A stretch of 64,000 bases of DNA from Paenibacillus sp. TCA20 (lineage in GTDB: Bacteria > Bacillota > Bacilli > Paenibacillales > Paenibacillaceae). The stretch spans positions 186,001-250,000 of the forward strand of contig NZ_BBIW01000008.1 of assembly GCF_000732325.1 (NCBI RefSeq), read 5' to 3'. A program made the translations under genes and the position numbers. Positions within the stretch are counted from its first letter, which is position 1. Each line of letters opens with the position of its first letter. Positions 35,837 to 44,463 of the stretch are shown piece by piece. A model generated the notes under the pieces. It worked only from the letters and a program-made list of their open reading frames with translations, had not been told where the DNA came from and did no database searches.

Positions 35837-35888
35837 GGAACGATTGACTTTTGCGTTAGCAACCGGAGAGAGAGAATCAAAAAATGAA
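35837..35888 (+). repeat. GAACGAC hairpin repeat, second degenerate copy
   Basis: Follows the full copy directly. It keeps GAACGATTGACTTTTGC, the inner TTGC-GTTA-GCAA hairpin and CCGGAGAGAGA, but its left outer arm is lost because it abuts the preceding element, and its right arm is only CAAAAAAT. Confidence 0.65.
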
Positions 35889-35950
35889 ACGACTGAATCT
35901 GCTAAATCAAAAATAGAGTGTCAAGTAAGCCGCTCAAAACATGGAGCGGC

Positions 35951-36625
35951 TTACTTGACAGTCGACCTGCGCAGCAAGAAATAGGCCATAACGACAAACA
36001 GCAGAGTGAAGGGAGCCAGGTACCAGATCGAATCGGTCTGATGCGTTGCGAAGAATCGGCCGACCTCATCCCACAGCTCATAGAACGTAACGAGCACGCT
36101 CGCAATTCCAAGCACAACGAACATGAGTACAATCAGCCCGGCCAGCACAAGGGCACCGAATCTGCGGGCGATGCTCGGGAGCAAGAACCCGAAGAAGCAG
36201 AAGAAGGTGAATACGACAAAGTTGAGCGCGAGAAACTCCAGGAAGCCCAGCTCGTTAGTAAACGGAAAGTTAAAGAATCCAAGCCCCGTCCCCCAGGAGG
36301 TGGCCTTCTCTATGGCCCGCAGCACAGCGAGAACGATCGAGGCGACGAGCATATGGACGGTCAACCAGATCACAGTACCTGAGTAGTAATCCTTTCTTCT
36401 AACACCGAAGCCAAGTAAGAATGAAAAATTCATTGGCACGACGATGATACCAAGCGTCATCATGAACACATATATGCTCATCACGCCTCCAGAAGTATAA
36501 GGGCCGGTAAAGGTGCTGACGATCAAATTGGTCAAAAAGTTAAATATCATAATCGTGTAGGGCATGTAAACCCACAGCCACCGATCCACATGATGGGTTC
36601 TGATGACATTACTTATACCTGGCAT
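35951..36625 (-). CDS. ABC-2 type membrane protein of a GntR-controlled exporter
   Basis: A 224-residue protein with about six hydrophobic segments and no recognisable soluble domain. It lies directly after an ABC ATPase with a one-base TAATG overlap, so it is almost certainly the permease of that exporter. Composition and length match ABC-2-like permeases of YtrC/D-type operons. The substrate is unknown. In B. subtilis such GntR-ABC operons answer cell-wall antibiotics. Confidence 0.8.
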   Translation of the reverse strand: MPGISNVIRTHHVDRWLWVYMPYTIMIFNFLTNLIVSTFTGPYTSGGVMSIYVFMMTLGIIVVPMNFSFLLGFGVRRKDYYSGTVIWLTVHMLVASIVLAVLRAIEKATSWGTGLGFFNFPFTNELGFLEFLALNFVVFTFFCFFGFLLPSIARRFGALVLAGLIVLMFVVLGIASVLVTFYELWDEVGRFFATHQTDSIWYLAPFTLLFVVMAYFLLRRSTVK

Positions 36626-37518
36626 TATAGAGTCACCTCTTCCTTATTACGGTTGTTGGTCAAATGAACAATCAATTGCTGAAGCGATACAGGGGTGACA
36701 TCCAGGTGTTTGCTCTCTGCTTGTTTACGGAAGTCCGAAATTCCTTCACTTCGTACCGTGACTTGAAGTATAGAGCCCAGCGTCTCTCTGTGAAGGACTT
36801 TTTTGTTATGAATAAATGCTTCCACATCCTGCTTCTTCCCGCTGATCGTATAGGCAGCTCCTCTTAGCTTCTCTGCCTCTTCGCTCAGCAGAATCCGGCC
36901 GCTGTCAATGACGATAACATGCTCAAGCATAGCGCTGATCTCATCAATAAGATGGGTAGATAAAATAATGGTGCGAGGATGCTCCATATAGTCCTGAATC
37001 AGCCGGTCGTAGAACATTTGTCTTGCGGTAGCATCCAATCCGAGATAAGGCTCATCGAAGATGGTAAGCGGAGCGCGGCTGGCCAGCCCGACTACGATAC
37101 CGACGGCAGAGAGCATCCCCCGAGACAGCTTCTTCACATGACGTTTCAGAGGGAGATTGAACTCCATCAGCAGGGTGTCTGCAAGCTTCGCGTCCCAATT
37201 CGGAAATTGGTAGGAGGCAATGGCGATTACATCTCTGATCCGGAAGGAATCCGGGTATTTTTGACTCTCTTTAATAAAGCACATTTGATTGAGCGCCTTG
37301 GCATTCTCATAGGGCTCCTCACCAAACACCCGAATTTCGCCGGACGTGGGGAATATTTGGGCAGTTAAGATGTGCATCAAGGTTGTTTTACCTGCTCCGT
37401 TTCGTCCGAGAAGTCCATATATTTTGTTTTCTTCTATGTTCAGACTGATGTTATTAATCGCGGTGACATCATTTCCGAAGCTTTTGGTCAGATTCCGAAT
37501 TTCCACTACATCACGCAT
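36625..37518 (-). CDS. ABC transporter ATP-binding protein
   Basis: A 297-residue ATPase. Walker A is GLLGRNGAGKTTL (about 35-47), the Q-loop region is CFIKESQKYPDSF, the signature is degenerate (KKLSRGMLSAVGI in place of LSGGQ), Walker B is PLTIFDEPYLGLD, and the switch His is in ILSTHLIDE. A C-terminal extension of about 70 residues follows. Start and stop overlap the neighbours as TAATG on both sides, which implies translational coupling with the GntR regulator and the permease. Confidence 0.9.
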   Translation of the reverse strand: MRDVVEIRNLTKSFGNDVTAINNISLNIEENKIYGLLGRNGAGKTTLMHILTAQIFPTSGEIRVFGEEPYENAKALNQMCFIKESQKYPDSFRIRDVIAIASYQFPNWDAKLADTLLMEFNLPLKRHVKKLSRGMLSAVGIVVGLASRAPLTIFDEPYLGLDATARQMFYDRLIQDYMEHPRTIILSTHLIDEISAMLEHVIVIDSGRILLSEEAEKLRGAAYTISGKKQDVEAFIHNKKVLHRETLGSILQVTVRSEGISDFRKQAESKHLDVTPVSLQQLIVHLTNNRNKEEVTL

Positions 37519-37886
37519 TATCGTTTCTCCTCCCGTTGAATCATAATAGACAGCTCTTCTTTGCTGATGCCGAGCTTCTGTGCCTCTTGGATCATCTTGG
37601 TGACATATTGCTCATAGAATTGCTCTCTGCGTTTCTCCATAACCATCCCCCTCGCGCCTTTGGCTACAAACATGCCGATTCCTCGTTTCTTGTACAGCAC
37701 GCCTTGATCGACCAGCAGATTTACACCTTTGGCGGCTGTGGCAGGATTAATTTGATAAAAAGAAGCAAATTGATTCGTTGAAGGGACCTGAGCTTCTTCT
37801 TCCAAACCCCCCTCAATAATGTCGTCTTCGATTCGTTCCGCGATCTGTATAAAAATGGGGCGGTCATCATCCATTTGCAGTCCCAT
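37518..37886 (-). CDS. GntR-family regulator, YtrA subfamily
   Basis: A 122-residue short GntR protein of the YtrA type. The N-terminal winged helix (MDDDRPIFIQIAERIEDDII, VPSTNQFASFYQINPATAAK) is followed by only a small C-terminal dimerisation helix. GAGGTGGCAC precedes the ATG. First gene of a three-gene unit with the ABC exporter. A palindromic operator lies 19 bases upstream, so it very likely represses its own operon. Confidence 0.9.
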   Translation of the reverse strand: MGLQMDDDRPIFIQIAERIEDDIIEGGLEEEAQVPSTNQFASFYQINPATAAKGVNLLVDQGVLYKKRGIGMFVAKGARGMVMEKRREQFYEQYVTKMIQEAQKLGISKEELSIMIQREEKR

Positions 37887-37904
37887 GTGCCACCTCTCCT
37901 CATT

Positions 37905-37928
37905 GGTTAGTTACTCATTTAATTAACC
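37905..37928. promoter_or_regulatory. GntR/YtrA-type operator
   Basis: GGTTAGTTA and TAATTAACC are inverted half-sites (8 of 9 matching) separated by six bases, just upstream of the GntR gene. The spacing and AT-rich form suit a dimeric repressor. Confidence 0.65.
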
Positions 37929-38220
37929 ATACAAGCAACAAGGTGAGAAGTCAACACTTTTTACAAAAAATGGGCGAAATGTTATCGCAGCTGCTTTTCA
38001 TTCCATCCAAGCTATCGTTTCAGTTTATAAAAATAAAGTGTAATATAATGTAACGTGTTGTATAATGATTAACACAAATCAGCTAAATTTTATTAATTAT
38101 TCACAACTAATTAGCAGGAAATATTACATCATTCATCATGAAGCCTTAGTTTATTCGACGTTGTTCTGCTTCAATAGGCAGCTTCCCTGACATAAGAAAA
38201 AGACAAAAGGGGATGACGCT
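37929..38220. other. AT-rich divergent promoter region, no gene seen
   Basis: About 290 bases between the GntR operator and the ATP-grasp gene. It includes TATAAT-like hexamers (GTGTAATATAATG, TTGTATAATG near 38060-38068). No open frame with a ribosome site was found. Confidence 0.4.
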
Positions 38221-39678
38221 ATGCTGATTCCGTATCCAACGGTGCCGTTTTTTGATGAGATGTTCATGCAGGCGGGTGAGCCAAGGCTTCATTATGCCGA
38301 GTTCTATCGCAGACTCAGACGCTTTACAGCGGAAGAGCTGAAGGAGAAGCATGAAACTGCTCAGCTGTCATTTTTAAGACAAGGAATTACCTTCACCGTA
38401 TACAACAATGAGATCGGAACAGAACGGGCAATGCCATTTGATTTTATTCCTATCATCATTCCTCCTAGAGACTGGGAGCTGATTGAGAAGGGGATGATTC
38501 AGCGAACAGAAGCCCTCAACCTCTTTTTGGAGGATATCTATGGGGAACAGCACATTATTCGCGACCGGCTCATTCCCAAAGAGCTGATTATGAACAACCC
38601 CTATTACTACCATAAGCAAGTTAAGGGAATGGATATTCCACTAAACAACCATATCTTCCTCGCAGGCATTGATCTGATTCGGGATGATCAGGGTAAATAT
38701 CATATTCTTGAGGATAATCTACGCAATCCATCCGGTATGTCCTATGTGTATCAGAACCGTTATGTGATGCGCCAGGTCTACCCTGAATTTTTTGCCAGAC
38801 ACTCGATTCACCCGCTGGAACATCAGCTTGTTCATCTCTACCAAGCTTTGCTTGACCATACACCGCAGTCCTTTGGCTTCTCCTCCTCCCCCTGTGCGGT
38901 GCTATTGACTCCAGGTATGTACAATTCGGCTTATTATGATCATGTGTTTTTGGCCCAGCAGATGGGTATTCCATTAGTAGAGGGAAGAGACCTCACAGTG
39001 GCAGATGATGTTGTATATATGAAGACAATCCGCGGACTACGAAGGGTTGATATTATCTATCGCCGGATTGATGATGATTTTCTTGATCCGCTGCATTTTC
39101 GCAAAGACTCTGTCCTTGGTGTCTCTGGCCTCCTCTCCGCTTATCGCAAAGGCAATGTTGCTATATTGAATGGCATTGGGAACGGTGTTGCTGATGACAA
39201 AGCCATCTATGCCTACGTCCCCGATATGATCCGTTATTATCTAAACGAAGACCCAATCCTGTCCAATGTCGAAACGTACCGTTTAACCGAACGCTCGGAA
39301 CGCGAGTGGGTGCTGGACCATCTGGAGGAGCTGGTCGTCAAGAACGTCGGAGCCTCCGGCGGCTATGATATGCTGATTGGATTGCATGCTACAGGCGAAG
39401 AGATCGATAGGTTCAGGTTGAAAATTATGCAGCAGCCACATCAGTATATCGCTCAGCCCACCATTCGCTTATCCAGAGCACCGTCCTTTCAGAACGAACG
39501 TTTTTACCCTTGTCATGTCGATTTGCGCGTATTCGTTATCCGGGGCCGGAACACGCATGTGCTCCCTGGCGGACTCTCACGAGTTGCCCTTAAGGAGGGG
39601 TCACTTGTCGTTAATTCCTCGCAAGGCGGCGGTGGAAAGGATACATGGATTCTGCGGAAAGAGGGAGGAGAGGTATAG
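38221..39678 (+). CDS. circularly permuted ATP-grasp protein (type 2)
   Basis: A 485-residue protein of the CP_ATPgrasp_2 (DUF404/DUF407) family. Recognisable segments are FDFIPIIIPPRDWELIEKGM, FLAGIDLIRDDQGKYHILED, the NPSGMSYVYQNRYVMRQVYP motif, VKNVGASGGYDMLIG and RVALKEGSLVVNSSQGGGGK at the C terminus. ATP-grasp enzymes make amide or thioester bonds through acyl phosphates, but the substrate of this family is not known to me. AAGGGG lies before the ATG. First of three tightly packed genes (alpha-E and transglutaminase-like follow), an arrangement conserved widely in bacteria. Confidence 0.9.
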   Translation: MLIPYPTVPFFDEMFMQAGEPRLHYAEFYRRLRRFTAEELKEKHETAQLSFLRQGITFTVYNNEIGTERAMPFDFIPIIIPPRDWELIEKGMIQRTEALNLFLEDIYGEQHIIRDRLIPKELIMNNPYYYHKQVKGMDIPLNNHIFLAGIDLIRDDQGKYHILEDNLRNPSGMSYVYQNRYVMRQVYPEFFARHSIHPLEHQLVHLYQALLDHTPQSFGFSSSPCAVLLTPGMYNSAYYDHVFLAQQMGIPLVEGRDLTVADDVVYMKTIRGLRRVDIIYRRIDDDFLDPLHFRKDSVLGVSGLLSAYRKGNVAILNGIGNGVADDKAIYAYVPDMIRYYLNEDPILSNVETYRLTERSEREWVLDHLEELVVKNVGASGGYDMLIGLHATGEEIDRFRLKIMQQPHQYIAQPTIRLSRAPSFQNERFYPCHVDLRVFVIRGRNTHVLPGGLSRVALKEGSLVVNSSQGGGGKDTWILRKEGGEV

Positions 39679-40680
39679 ATGCTGAGCAGGGTGGCAGATT
39701 GCTTATATTGGATGTCCCGCAACATTGAGCGGGCAGAGAGCAACGCGCGTATACTGAATGTACAATTCATTCAGATGCTGGAAGCCTCAGAGGAAGAGAT
39801 TCTTGCCAAGCATGACTGGGAGATGATCTTCGAAATATGCGCCCGGACCGATCTGTTTCATGAAGCGATGCAAGAACCCATGGGGGCGGATCAAGCACTT
39901 ATTCACCAGCTTGTCTTCGCAAGGGTCAATCCCAATTCTTTGATGAACTGTGTCCAATATGCCAGGGAGAATGCAAGAATGACGAGGACTCAGCTCCCCG
40001 ATGATCTCTGGGAGATCTGGAATGATGTTTATCTGGATATGAACAGGATGAACAGAGGGGAAGATATCGACAGCAGAGAGGTGAGGCGCTGCCTTGAGCG
40101 GTCGAAGATTGCTTCCCTTACTGCGAGAGGAATTATCGAATCTTCGATGTCACGCGGACCTGCCTATCATATGATCAATGTTGGTAAATGGCTTGAGCAA
40201 GCAGAGAAGACAGCCCGGATTCTGGATGTTGTAAGCAGTTATATCTATGCAGATCCGGCCTGCAGAGGACAAGGCGAATCTTATTACTGGCGTCTGGCCC
40301 TGCAATTCGCAAATGGGTATGAAGCATTTCTGAAGCGTCATCCGCCGGCGATGGAGCCTGGGCCGATCCTCAGCTTTCTCGTTGCGGATGAAGCCTATCC
40401 CAAATCGATCCGCTACTGCATAAGCCAGGTACGGGAGTCTGTTCAAATTCTGGAATATGGCAGGGTGTCTCATTATTCCTGGGAGATGTATGCTTCCCTT
40501 GATGATCTGCTGGGTATGCTGGATGAGGTCCATATTACGGAGCTGAGGGGACCGGAGCTGGACTTCTTCCTCAGCCAATTTCAAGAGAAGTGCAAGGAGA
40601 TCGGCCATGTGTTCTCGAGAACTTACTATTTAATGGATACAGGAGAGCGGCAGTTTCAATTTCACTACGCAGGAGAATAG
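39679..40680 (+). CDS. alpha-E domain protein (DUF403)
   Basis: A 333-residue, mostly helical protein of the alpha-E family, starting LSRVADCLYWMSRNIERAES as typical. The ATG follows the stop of the ATP-grasp gene without a gap, with GAGGAGAGG inside that gene as ribosome site. The biochemical role is unknown. It is nearly always encoded beside circularly permuted ATP-grasp and transglutaminase-like proteins, so it probably acts with them, perhaps in making or modifying a small peptide. Confidence 0.9.
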   Translation: MLSRVADCLYWMSRNIERAESNARILNVQFIQMLEASEEEILAKHDWEMIFEICARTDLFHEAMQEPMGADQALIHQLVFARVNPNSLMNCVQYARENARMTRTQLPDDLWEIWNDVYLDMNRMNRGEDIDSREVRRCLERSKIASLTARGIIESSMSRGPAYHMINVGKWLEQAEKTARILDVVSSYIYADPACRGQGESYYWRLALQFANGYEAFLKRHPPAMEPGPILSFLVADEAYPKSIRYCISQVRESVQILEYGRVSHYSWEMYASLDDLLGMLDEVHITELRGPELDFFLSQFQEKCKEIGHVFSRTYYLMDTGERQFQFHYAGE

Positions 40681-40687
40681 AGAAGCG

Positions 40688-41554
40688 ATGAAATACAAAA
40701 TTGTGCATACCAACACGTTTAAATACGACGCTCCGGTTGATCAGAGCATGAATACAATACGGCTGCGACCACTCGAGGATGAGTGCCAGCAGCTGATATC
40801 ATACCGCACCGATATCCATCCTTCGGCAATGACGAAGGGGCATGAGGATGTGTGGGGGAACTATGTGGAAGAATTCTTCATCGCTGAGCCCCATACCTCT
40901 CTGGAGGTCGTTGCTACCTCCATTGTGACGGTGCAGCGGAGTCCTTTTTTGCAGGATATTCGGTACTCCTCTGAGATGAAGGCGTTGTTTGAGTCTCCTT
41001 TATACAAAGAGCATTATGGTGCTTATCTGGTGGAGACCGCGTATACCAGGCTTAATATAGAGCAGATTCGAGCTGTTCAGAAGGAAGCGGGGAGCATGAA
41101 GGATCCGCTCAGCTATGCATTACAAGTGATGGATTATTTGTACGGCAGCTTCATCTATGATAAAGACTCTACTAACGTAGAAACAACGGCAGAGGCGGCT
41201 TTTGAGCACAGGAGAGGGGTCTGTCAGGATTTTTCTCACGTTATGCTGGGGATTCTGCGGGCCAGTGGCATTCCATCACGTTATGTGAGTGGTTATCTGT
41301 ACGTAGGAGAAGATTCCGCACTGAAGGGAGATGCTGCTTCGCATGCGTGGGTTGAGGTGATGGTGCCTGGCATTGGCTGGGCGGGTCTTGATCCGACGAA
41401 CAATGTGGAGGCACTATCCAATCATATAAGAGTGGGTACGGGCCGTGATTATGCGGATGTAAGTCCTCTGCAAGGAAAGTATCGGGGTGGAGAGTCTATT
41501 CTTGATGTCGGTGTATCTGTACAGCTGCTGGATGCAAACGAACGACATGATTAG
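40688..41554 (+). CDS. transglutaminase-like cysteine protease family protein
   Basis: A 288-residue protein with an N-terminal bacterial transglutaminase-like beta domain (NTFKYDAPVDQSMNTIRLRP) and a C-terminal papain-like core. The catalytic triad is Cys in HRRGVCQDFSHVM (about 179), His in AASHAWVEVMV (about 220) and Asp in WAGLDPTNN (about 235). It lies seven bases after the alpha-E gene. Family members are cytoplasmic amidases or transglutaminases. No signal peptide is seen. Confidence 0.9.
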   Translation: MKYKIVHTNTFKYDAPVDQSMNTIRLRPLEDECQQLISYRTDIHPSAMTKGHEDVWGNYVEEFFIAEPHTSLEVVATSIVTVQRSPFLQDIRYSSEMKALFESPLYKEHYGAYLVETAYTRLNIEQIRAVQKEAGSMKDPLSYALQVMDYLYGSFIYDKDSTNVETTAEAAFEHRRGVCQDFSHVMLGILRASGIPSRYVSGYLYVGEDSALKGDAASHAWVEVMVPGIGWAGLDPTNNVEALSNHIRVGTGRDYADVSPLQGKYRGGESILDVGVSVQLLDANERHD

Positions 41555-41651
41555 CCGCAAGACTGAAGCGAGAGAGAATCGTTTCGTATGGATGCTTCAC
41601 GGTTAATAAGAGGAGGATATATCAAAGGTACAATAGAGAATAGGTGATAAC

Positions 41652-41795
41652 ATGATGAAATGTCATATTTGTGGTAAATCATTAAACGATGTATTGGAGC
41701 ATGTTGAACATATATTGCACGAGTGCAGTCAGATTCAGGCAGATCAAGTGCTGCAAGCAGAGCATGAGCAGGAAGCGGGATATGATCCGGCTTAG
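41652..41795 (+). CDS. small zinc-finger-like protein, 47 aa
   Basis: Two adjacent ATG codons follow TAGGTGAT. The product begins MMKCHICGKSLNDVLEHVEH and has CxxC (Cys4, Cys7) followed by His17, His20, His23 and Cys25, as in a small zinc-binding finger, then an acidic Gln/Glu-rich tail. A strong terminator follows 15 bases after the stop. It is about 100 bases downstream of the transglutaminase-like gene on the same strand and could belong to that operon. No function is assigned. Confidence 0.65.
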   Translation: MMKCHICGKSLNDVLEHVEHILHECSQIQADQVLQAEHEQEAGYDPA

Positions 41796-41810
41796 AATAA
41801 ATAAATGTAG

Positions 41811-41835
41811 AACCTGCCGAAGGGCAGGTTTTTTT
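41811..41835 (+). terminator. intrinsic terminator after the small zinc-finger gene
   Basis: AACCTGCC-GAAG-GGCAGGTT with a T7 run. Confidence 0.9.
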
Positions 41836-41914
41836 ATGGACAGCGATGTTTTAATCGCGGGGTTTAAGCTATACTATCTTTAAAATTTACCAGAATACCT
41901 GGGAGGCTCCCTAA

Positions 41915-42523
41915 ATGTACAGTTGGTCCGTCTCGGATATCATGTCCTATTTCACGGAAGAAAATATCATCATGCTGCTTGAACAATTTCGTTCCTATGG
42001 ACCGCTGCCCGGCATTCTGATCACATTTCTGAAATCCTTTATCCCGCCGCTGCCAACCCTGCTGATCGTGGGTGCGAACGGGGTTGTGTATGGCTGGGCT
42101 GGATTCATCTACTCCTGGATTGGCCTGGTGGGAGGCAGCTTCCTAACTTTTCTGATCATTCGCAGAATTGCGATGACTTCTTACATCCAGCGCTGGGCAC
42201 AGAAGCCCAAGGTTCAGAAGAGCTTACGCTGGATACAGCGCAATGCGTTCAGCTATGTGTTCCTGCTGGGGATGTTCCCGATGGGGCCGTTTGTGTTGGT
42301 GAACATGGCAGCAGGTGCAGCTCAGATGCGCCCCGGTCTCTTCCTGCTCGCGGCAGGGCTTGGCAAAGGAATCATGATATTTTATGTGACTTATATTGGT
42401 ACCAACCTGGAGGAGATTATCCAGCATCCGCTTATTCTGGTTGGCATCGTCATATTCATCATCCTGACCATTGTGGCAAGCAAAAGAATAGAAGCTTATT
42501 ACACTGAATCTTCTAATCGGTAA
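41915..42523 (+). CDS. TVP38/TMEM64 (DedA-like) membrane protein
   Basis: A 202-residue inner-membrane protein of the SNARE-associated/VTT family. It has about five hydrophobic segments and the family core LKSFIPPLPTLLIVGANGVV, GLVGGSFLTFLIIRR and FPMGPFVLVNMAAGAA. Relatives act as lipid scramblases or in membrane energisation. GGAGG lies eight bases upstream of the ATG. Its last 25 bases overlap the convergent cupin gene. Confidence 0.85.
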   Translation: MYSWSVSDIMSYFTEENIIMLLEQFRSYGPLPGILITFLKSFIPPLPTLLIVGANGVVYGWAGFIYSWIGLVGGSFLTFLIIRRIAMTSYIQRWAQKPKVQKSLRWIQRNAFSYVFLLGMFPMGPFVLVNMAAGAAQMRPGLFLLAAGLGKGIMIFYVTYIGTNLEEIIQHPLILVGIVIFIILTIVASKRIEAYYTESSNR

Positions 42524-43020
42524 TAGGTGTGGAGCGGTCCGCTCTTTCCAAATACCGGATCTTGATCGGGCAAGGGAACTTGCTTGATGTCCTGAAGCAC
42601 CTTGGGCCGCTCTCCGGCTTCGCCTGTATAGGTGTCATATTCGATGCCATTGGGATAACCGCCCACCACCTGAAAATCACGGCTTGCTTCAATCCTCTTA
42701 TGGCCGGTTCCGGCAGGAAGAACGATCACATCCCCGGCCGCCGCAGTGACTACGATCCCTTGCTCTCCGCCGAGCTGCAGCTTGACCGATCCGCTGATAA
42801 CACCGAGAACCTCATGTGTGTTGCTGTGATAATGATGATAAGGGAATACACCGCCTGTCCAGGTGTTCTGCCAATTGTGACTGTTGAATAGGGCTTCCAT
42901 CTCCTCTTCTCTCCCTCTTAGAACGCTCGGATATAAGAGAACCGGTAAGTTTGGGTGGTTTGGGATGATGCCATCATCCTTGAAACGATAAGCCCGTGTC
43001 TTAAATTCGGTATGTGCCAT
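42499..43020 (-). CDS. cupin-domain protein
   Basis: A 173-residue protein with one cupin barrel. Motif 1 is YHHYHSNTHEVLGVISGSVK with His metal ligands, and motif 2 is GDVIVLPAGTGHKRI. The rest is the family's extended arms. AAGGAGG precedes the ATG. Similar to uncharacterised YjlB-type cupins. The substrate is unknown and no partner gene is adjacent. Confidence 0.85.
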   Translation of the reverse strand: MAHTEFKTRAYRFKDDGIIPNHPNLPVLLYPSVLRGREEEMEALFNSHNWQNTWTGGVFPYHHYHSNTHEVLGVISGSVKLQLGGEQGIVVTAAAGDVIVLPAGTGHKRIEASRDFQVVGGYPNGIEYDTYTGEAGERPKVLQDIKQVPLPDQDPVFGKSGPLHTYYRLEDSV

Positions 43021-43157
43021 GTGAGTTTTCCTCCTTCTGTTCGCTGTTAAAGTTCATATATGAAACAAGCCATGAACAAGGGATAACCTCTGGTCATGGC
43101 TTGCAGGTGCAGTATACGATAACGTTAATGCAGCTTATTTTAATCCTTTTAGCAGGA

Positions 43158-43310
43158 TTAAGACTGCCTTAGGTTGTCCTCAGAGCGGGGATTCCAGTTC
43201 TCGGCTTGAGGCTCCACGTCCTCATGCTTTTTCATTTTGTCTACCTGCTCCTTGGAGTCCTTCTCCTTGTCCAATTGATTACGTACCTCTTCGCTTGATT
43301 GCTGTTTCAT
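43158..43310 (-). CDS. small hydrophilic hypothetical protein, 50 aa
   Basis: The start MKQQSSEEVRNQ was chosen because AAGGAGG lies eight bases before its ATG. An in-frame ATG 22 codons earlier has no site. The product is very charged and probably disordered (DKEKDSKEQVDKMKKHEDVE, then ENWNPRSEDN). No homologue is recognised. Composition recalls small stress or spore proteins, but nothing specific supports that. Confidence 0.55.
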   Translation of the reverse strand: MKQQSSEEVRNQLDKEKDSKEQVDKMKKHEDVEPQAENWNPRSEDNLRQS

Positions 43311-43492
43311 CGTGAACGCCTCCTTGTTCATCGTGGATATAGTTATTACATACCCGGTCTGTAGAAAGGCAAACATGAAGCTGAGACGGGCCTATCTGAT
43401 ATCGGTAATAAACTTATATAATAGAAGTTACATATGGAATAAAATAACTTAGTAGGATAAAATAGCAGAGATATTAACTGTGGAGGTATCCT

Positions 43493-43957
43493 ATGAAACT
43501 CGCAGAAGCGCTTATATTACGTTCGGATATACAAACTAAAATACAACAATTAAGATTCCGCTTGGAAGGTGTCGTCAGAGTGCAGGAGGGGGAGCCGCCT
43601 GCCGAAGATCCTGCCGAGTTATTTGCTGAACTGGAGGAGAGCTTGAGCCAATATACGAAGCTGGTTCAAGATATCAATCGCACCAACTCTCAAACCCTGC
43701 TCGACACGGGCATCAGTATCGCGGATGCGCTTGCACTGCGTGAGAATTATGTGAAGCATCGGGATGTGCTGTATGATGTCATCAGGCAAGCAACCATTCG
43801 TCTGGAGCGGACAAGCAGATCCGAGATCAAGTTCGTTACCACGGTTGACCACAAGAAGCTGCAGAAGCAGGTTGACGAACTCGCAAAGGCTCACCGTGTA
43901 TTAGATACGAAGATCCAGGAGAAGAACTGGACGACAGAGCTGATCACGACAGCGTAA
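43493..43957 (+). CDS. DIP1984-family helical protein
   Basis: A 154-residue, largely coiled-coil protein of the DIP1984 (septicolysin-like) family, recognised by MKLAEALILRSDIQTKIQQL and INRTNSQTLLDTGISIADAL. The function of the family is not established. GGAGG lies seven bases before the ATG. The gene is alone, followed by the structure-rich intergenic region. Confidence 0.85.
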   Translation: MKLAEALILRSDIQTKIQQLRFRLEGVVRVQEGEPPAEDPAELFAELEESLSQYTKLVQDINRTNSQTLLDTGISIADALALRENYVKHRDVLYDVIRQATIRLERTSRSEIKFVTTVDHKKLQKQVDELAKAHRVLDTKIQEKNWTTELITTA

Positions 43958-44044
43958 TAACGGAAGTGACAGCATGCTTTAAGTAGAGCATCGGTAAGTT
44001 GGTAGCCTTCCTGAAGAAAGCGAGCATAAGCCTACCAAGGCAGG

Positions 44045-44254
44045 CAAGGTCTTGGAACCCATTTGATAAAAAATCGACGAGAGCCGGGGACTCCATTCAT
44101 TACAATTTATCCCCAGTACAATGTACATATCACATGTAATTGTTAATGTTATGACCAAATGCTGATTTTTCAGGTAATGGCGAGGGCGGGCCAGGGGACA
44201 ATACCGAGATGATAAGACGGTTCGTGCGAGAAGGCATGAGCCGTCTTTTTATTT
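44045..44254 (+). ncRNA. candidate structured RNA ending in an intrinsic terminator
   Basis: No open frame is visible, but the stretch is dense in complementary segments: GGGGA/TCCCC, CAATGTACAT/ATGTAATTG, GGTA/TACC, and G-rich strings (GAGAGCCGGGGACTCC, GGCGAGGGCGGGCCAGGGG) typical of riboswitches. It ends in a strong terminator, AAGACGGTTCGTGC with GCATGAGCCGTCTT (14 pairs, two G-U), followed by TTTTTATTTT. The next gene is over 500 bases away with its own promoter, so this is either an autonomous small RNA or a leader that has lost its gene. The family is not identified; borders are approximate. Confidence 0.35.
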
Positions 44255-44427
44255 TGCAGAATTTGGGCGAGTTAAAAATTAACATGAGTGAGAATAAAAC
44301 TTTATGGAAATTTTAAGCGGTATACGTTGATACATATAGTGATCAGCATGCTCTTTGACACCGCATATAGTAGCAAATATGAGAAAAAGCGAATTCATGG
44401 ATGGAGAATAGGCTAATGCATGTCGTA

Positions 44428-44455
44428 TTGACAAAAAAGGTGTATTTGTTACAAT
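44428..44455 (+). promoter_or_regulatory. SigA promoter of the yjlC-ndh operon
   Basis: TTGACA, a 16-base spacer and TACAAT form the strongest promoter in this gap. It lies about 320 bases before yjlC. Confidence 0.7.
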
Positions 44456-44463
44456 GTTCACAA
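44446..44463. promoter_or_regulatory. Rex-like operator overlapping the -10 box
   Basis: TTGTTACAATGTTCACAA agrees with the Rex consensus TTGTGAANNNNTTCACAA at 12 of 14 defined positions and covers the TACAAT box. Rex, the NADH/NAD sensor, represses yjlC-ndh in B. subtilis, which supports the call. Confidence 0.6.

Noticed and set aside
44045..44254. Cyclic di-AMP (ydaO) riboswitch, suggested by GAGAGCCGGGGACTCC
   Set aside because: The hallmark GGGGTGAATC and the late CCCG...TCAGCTAAC strings are missing and no cell-wall or transport gene follows, so only an unassigned RNA is called.
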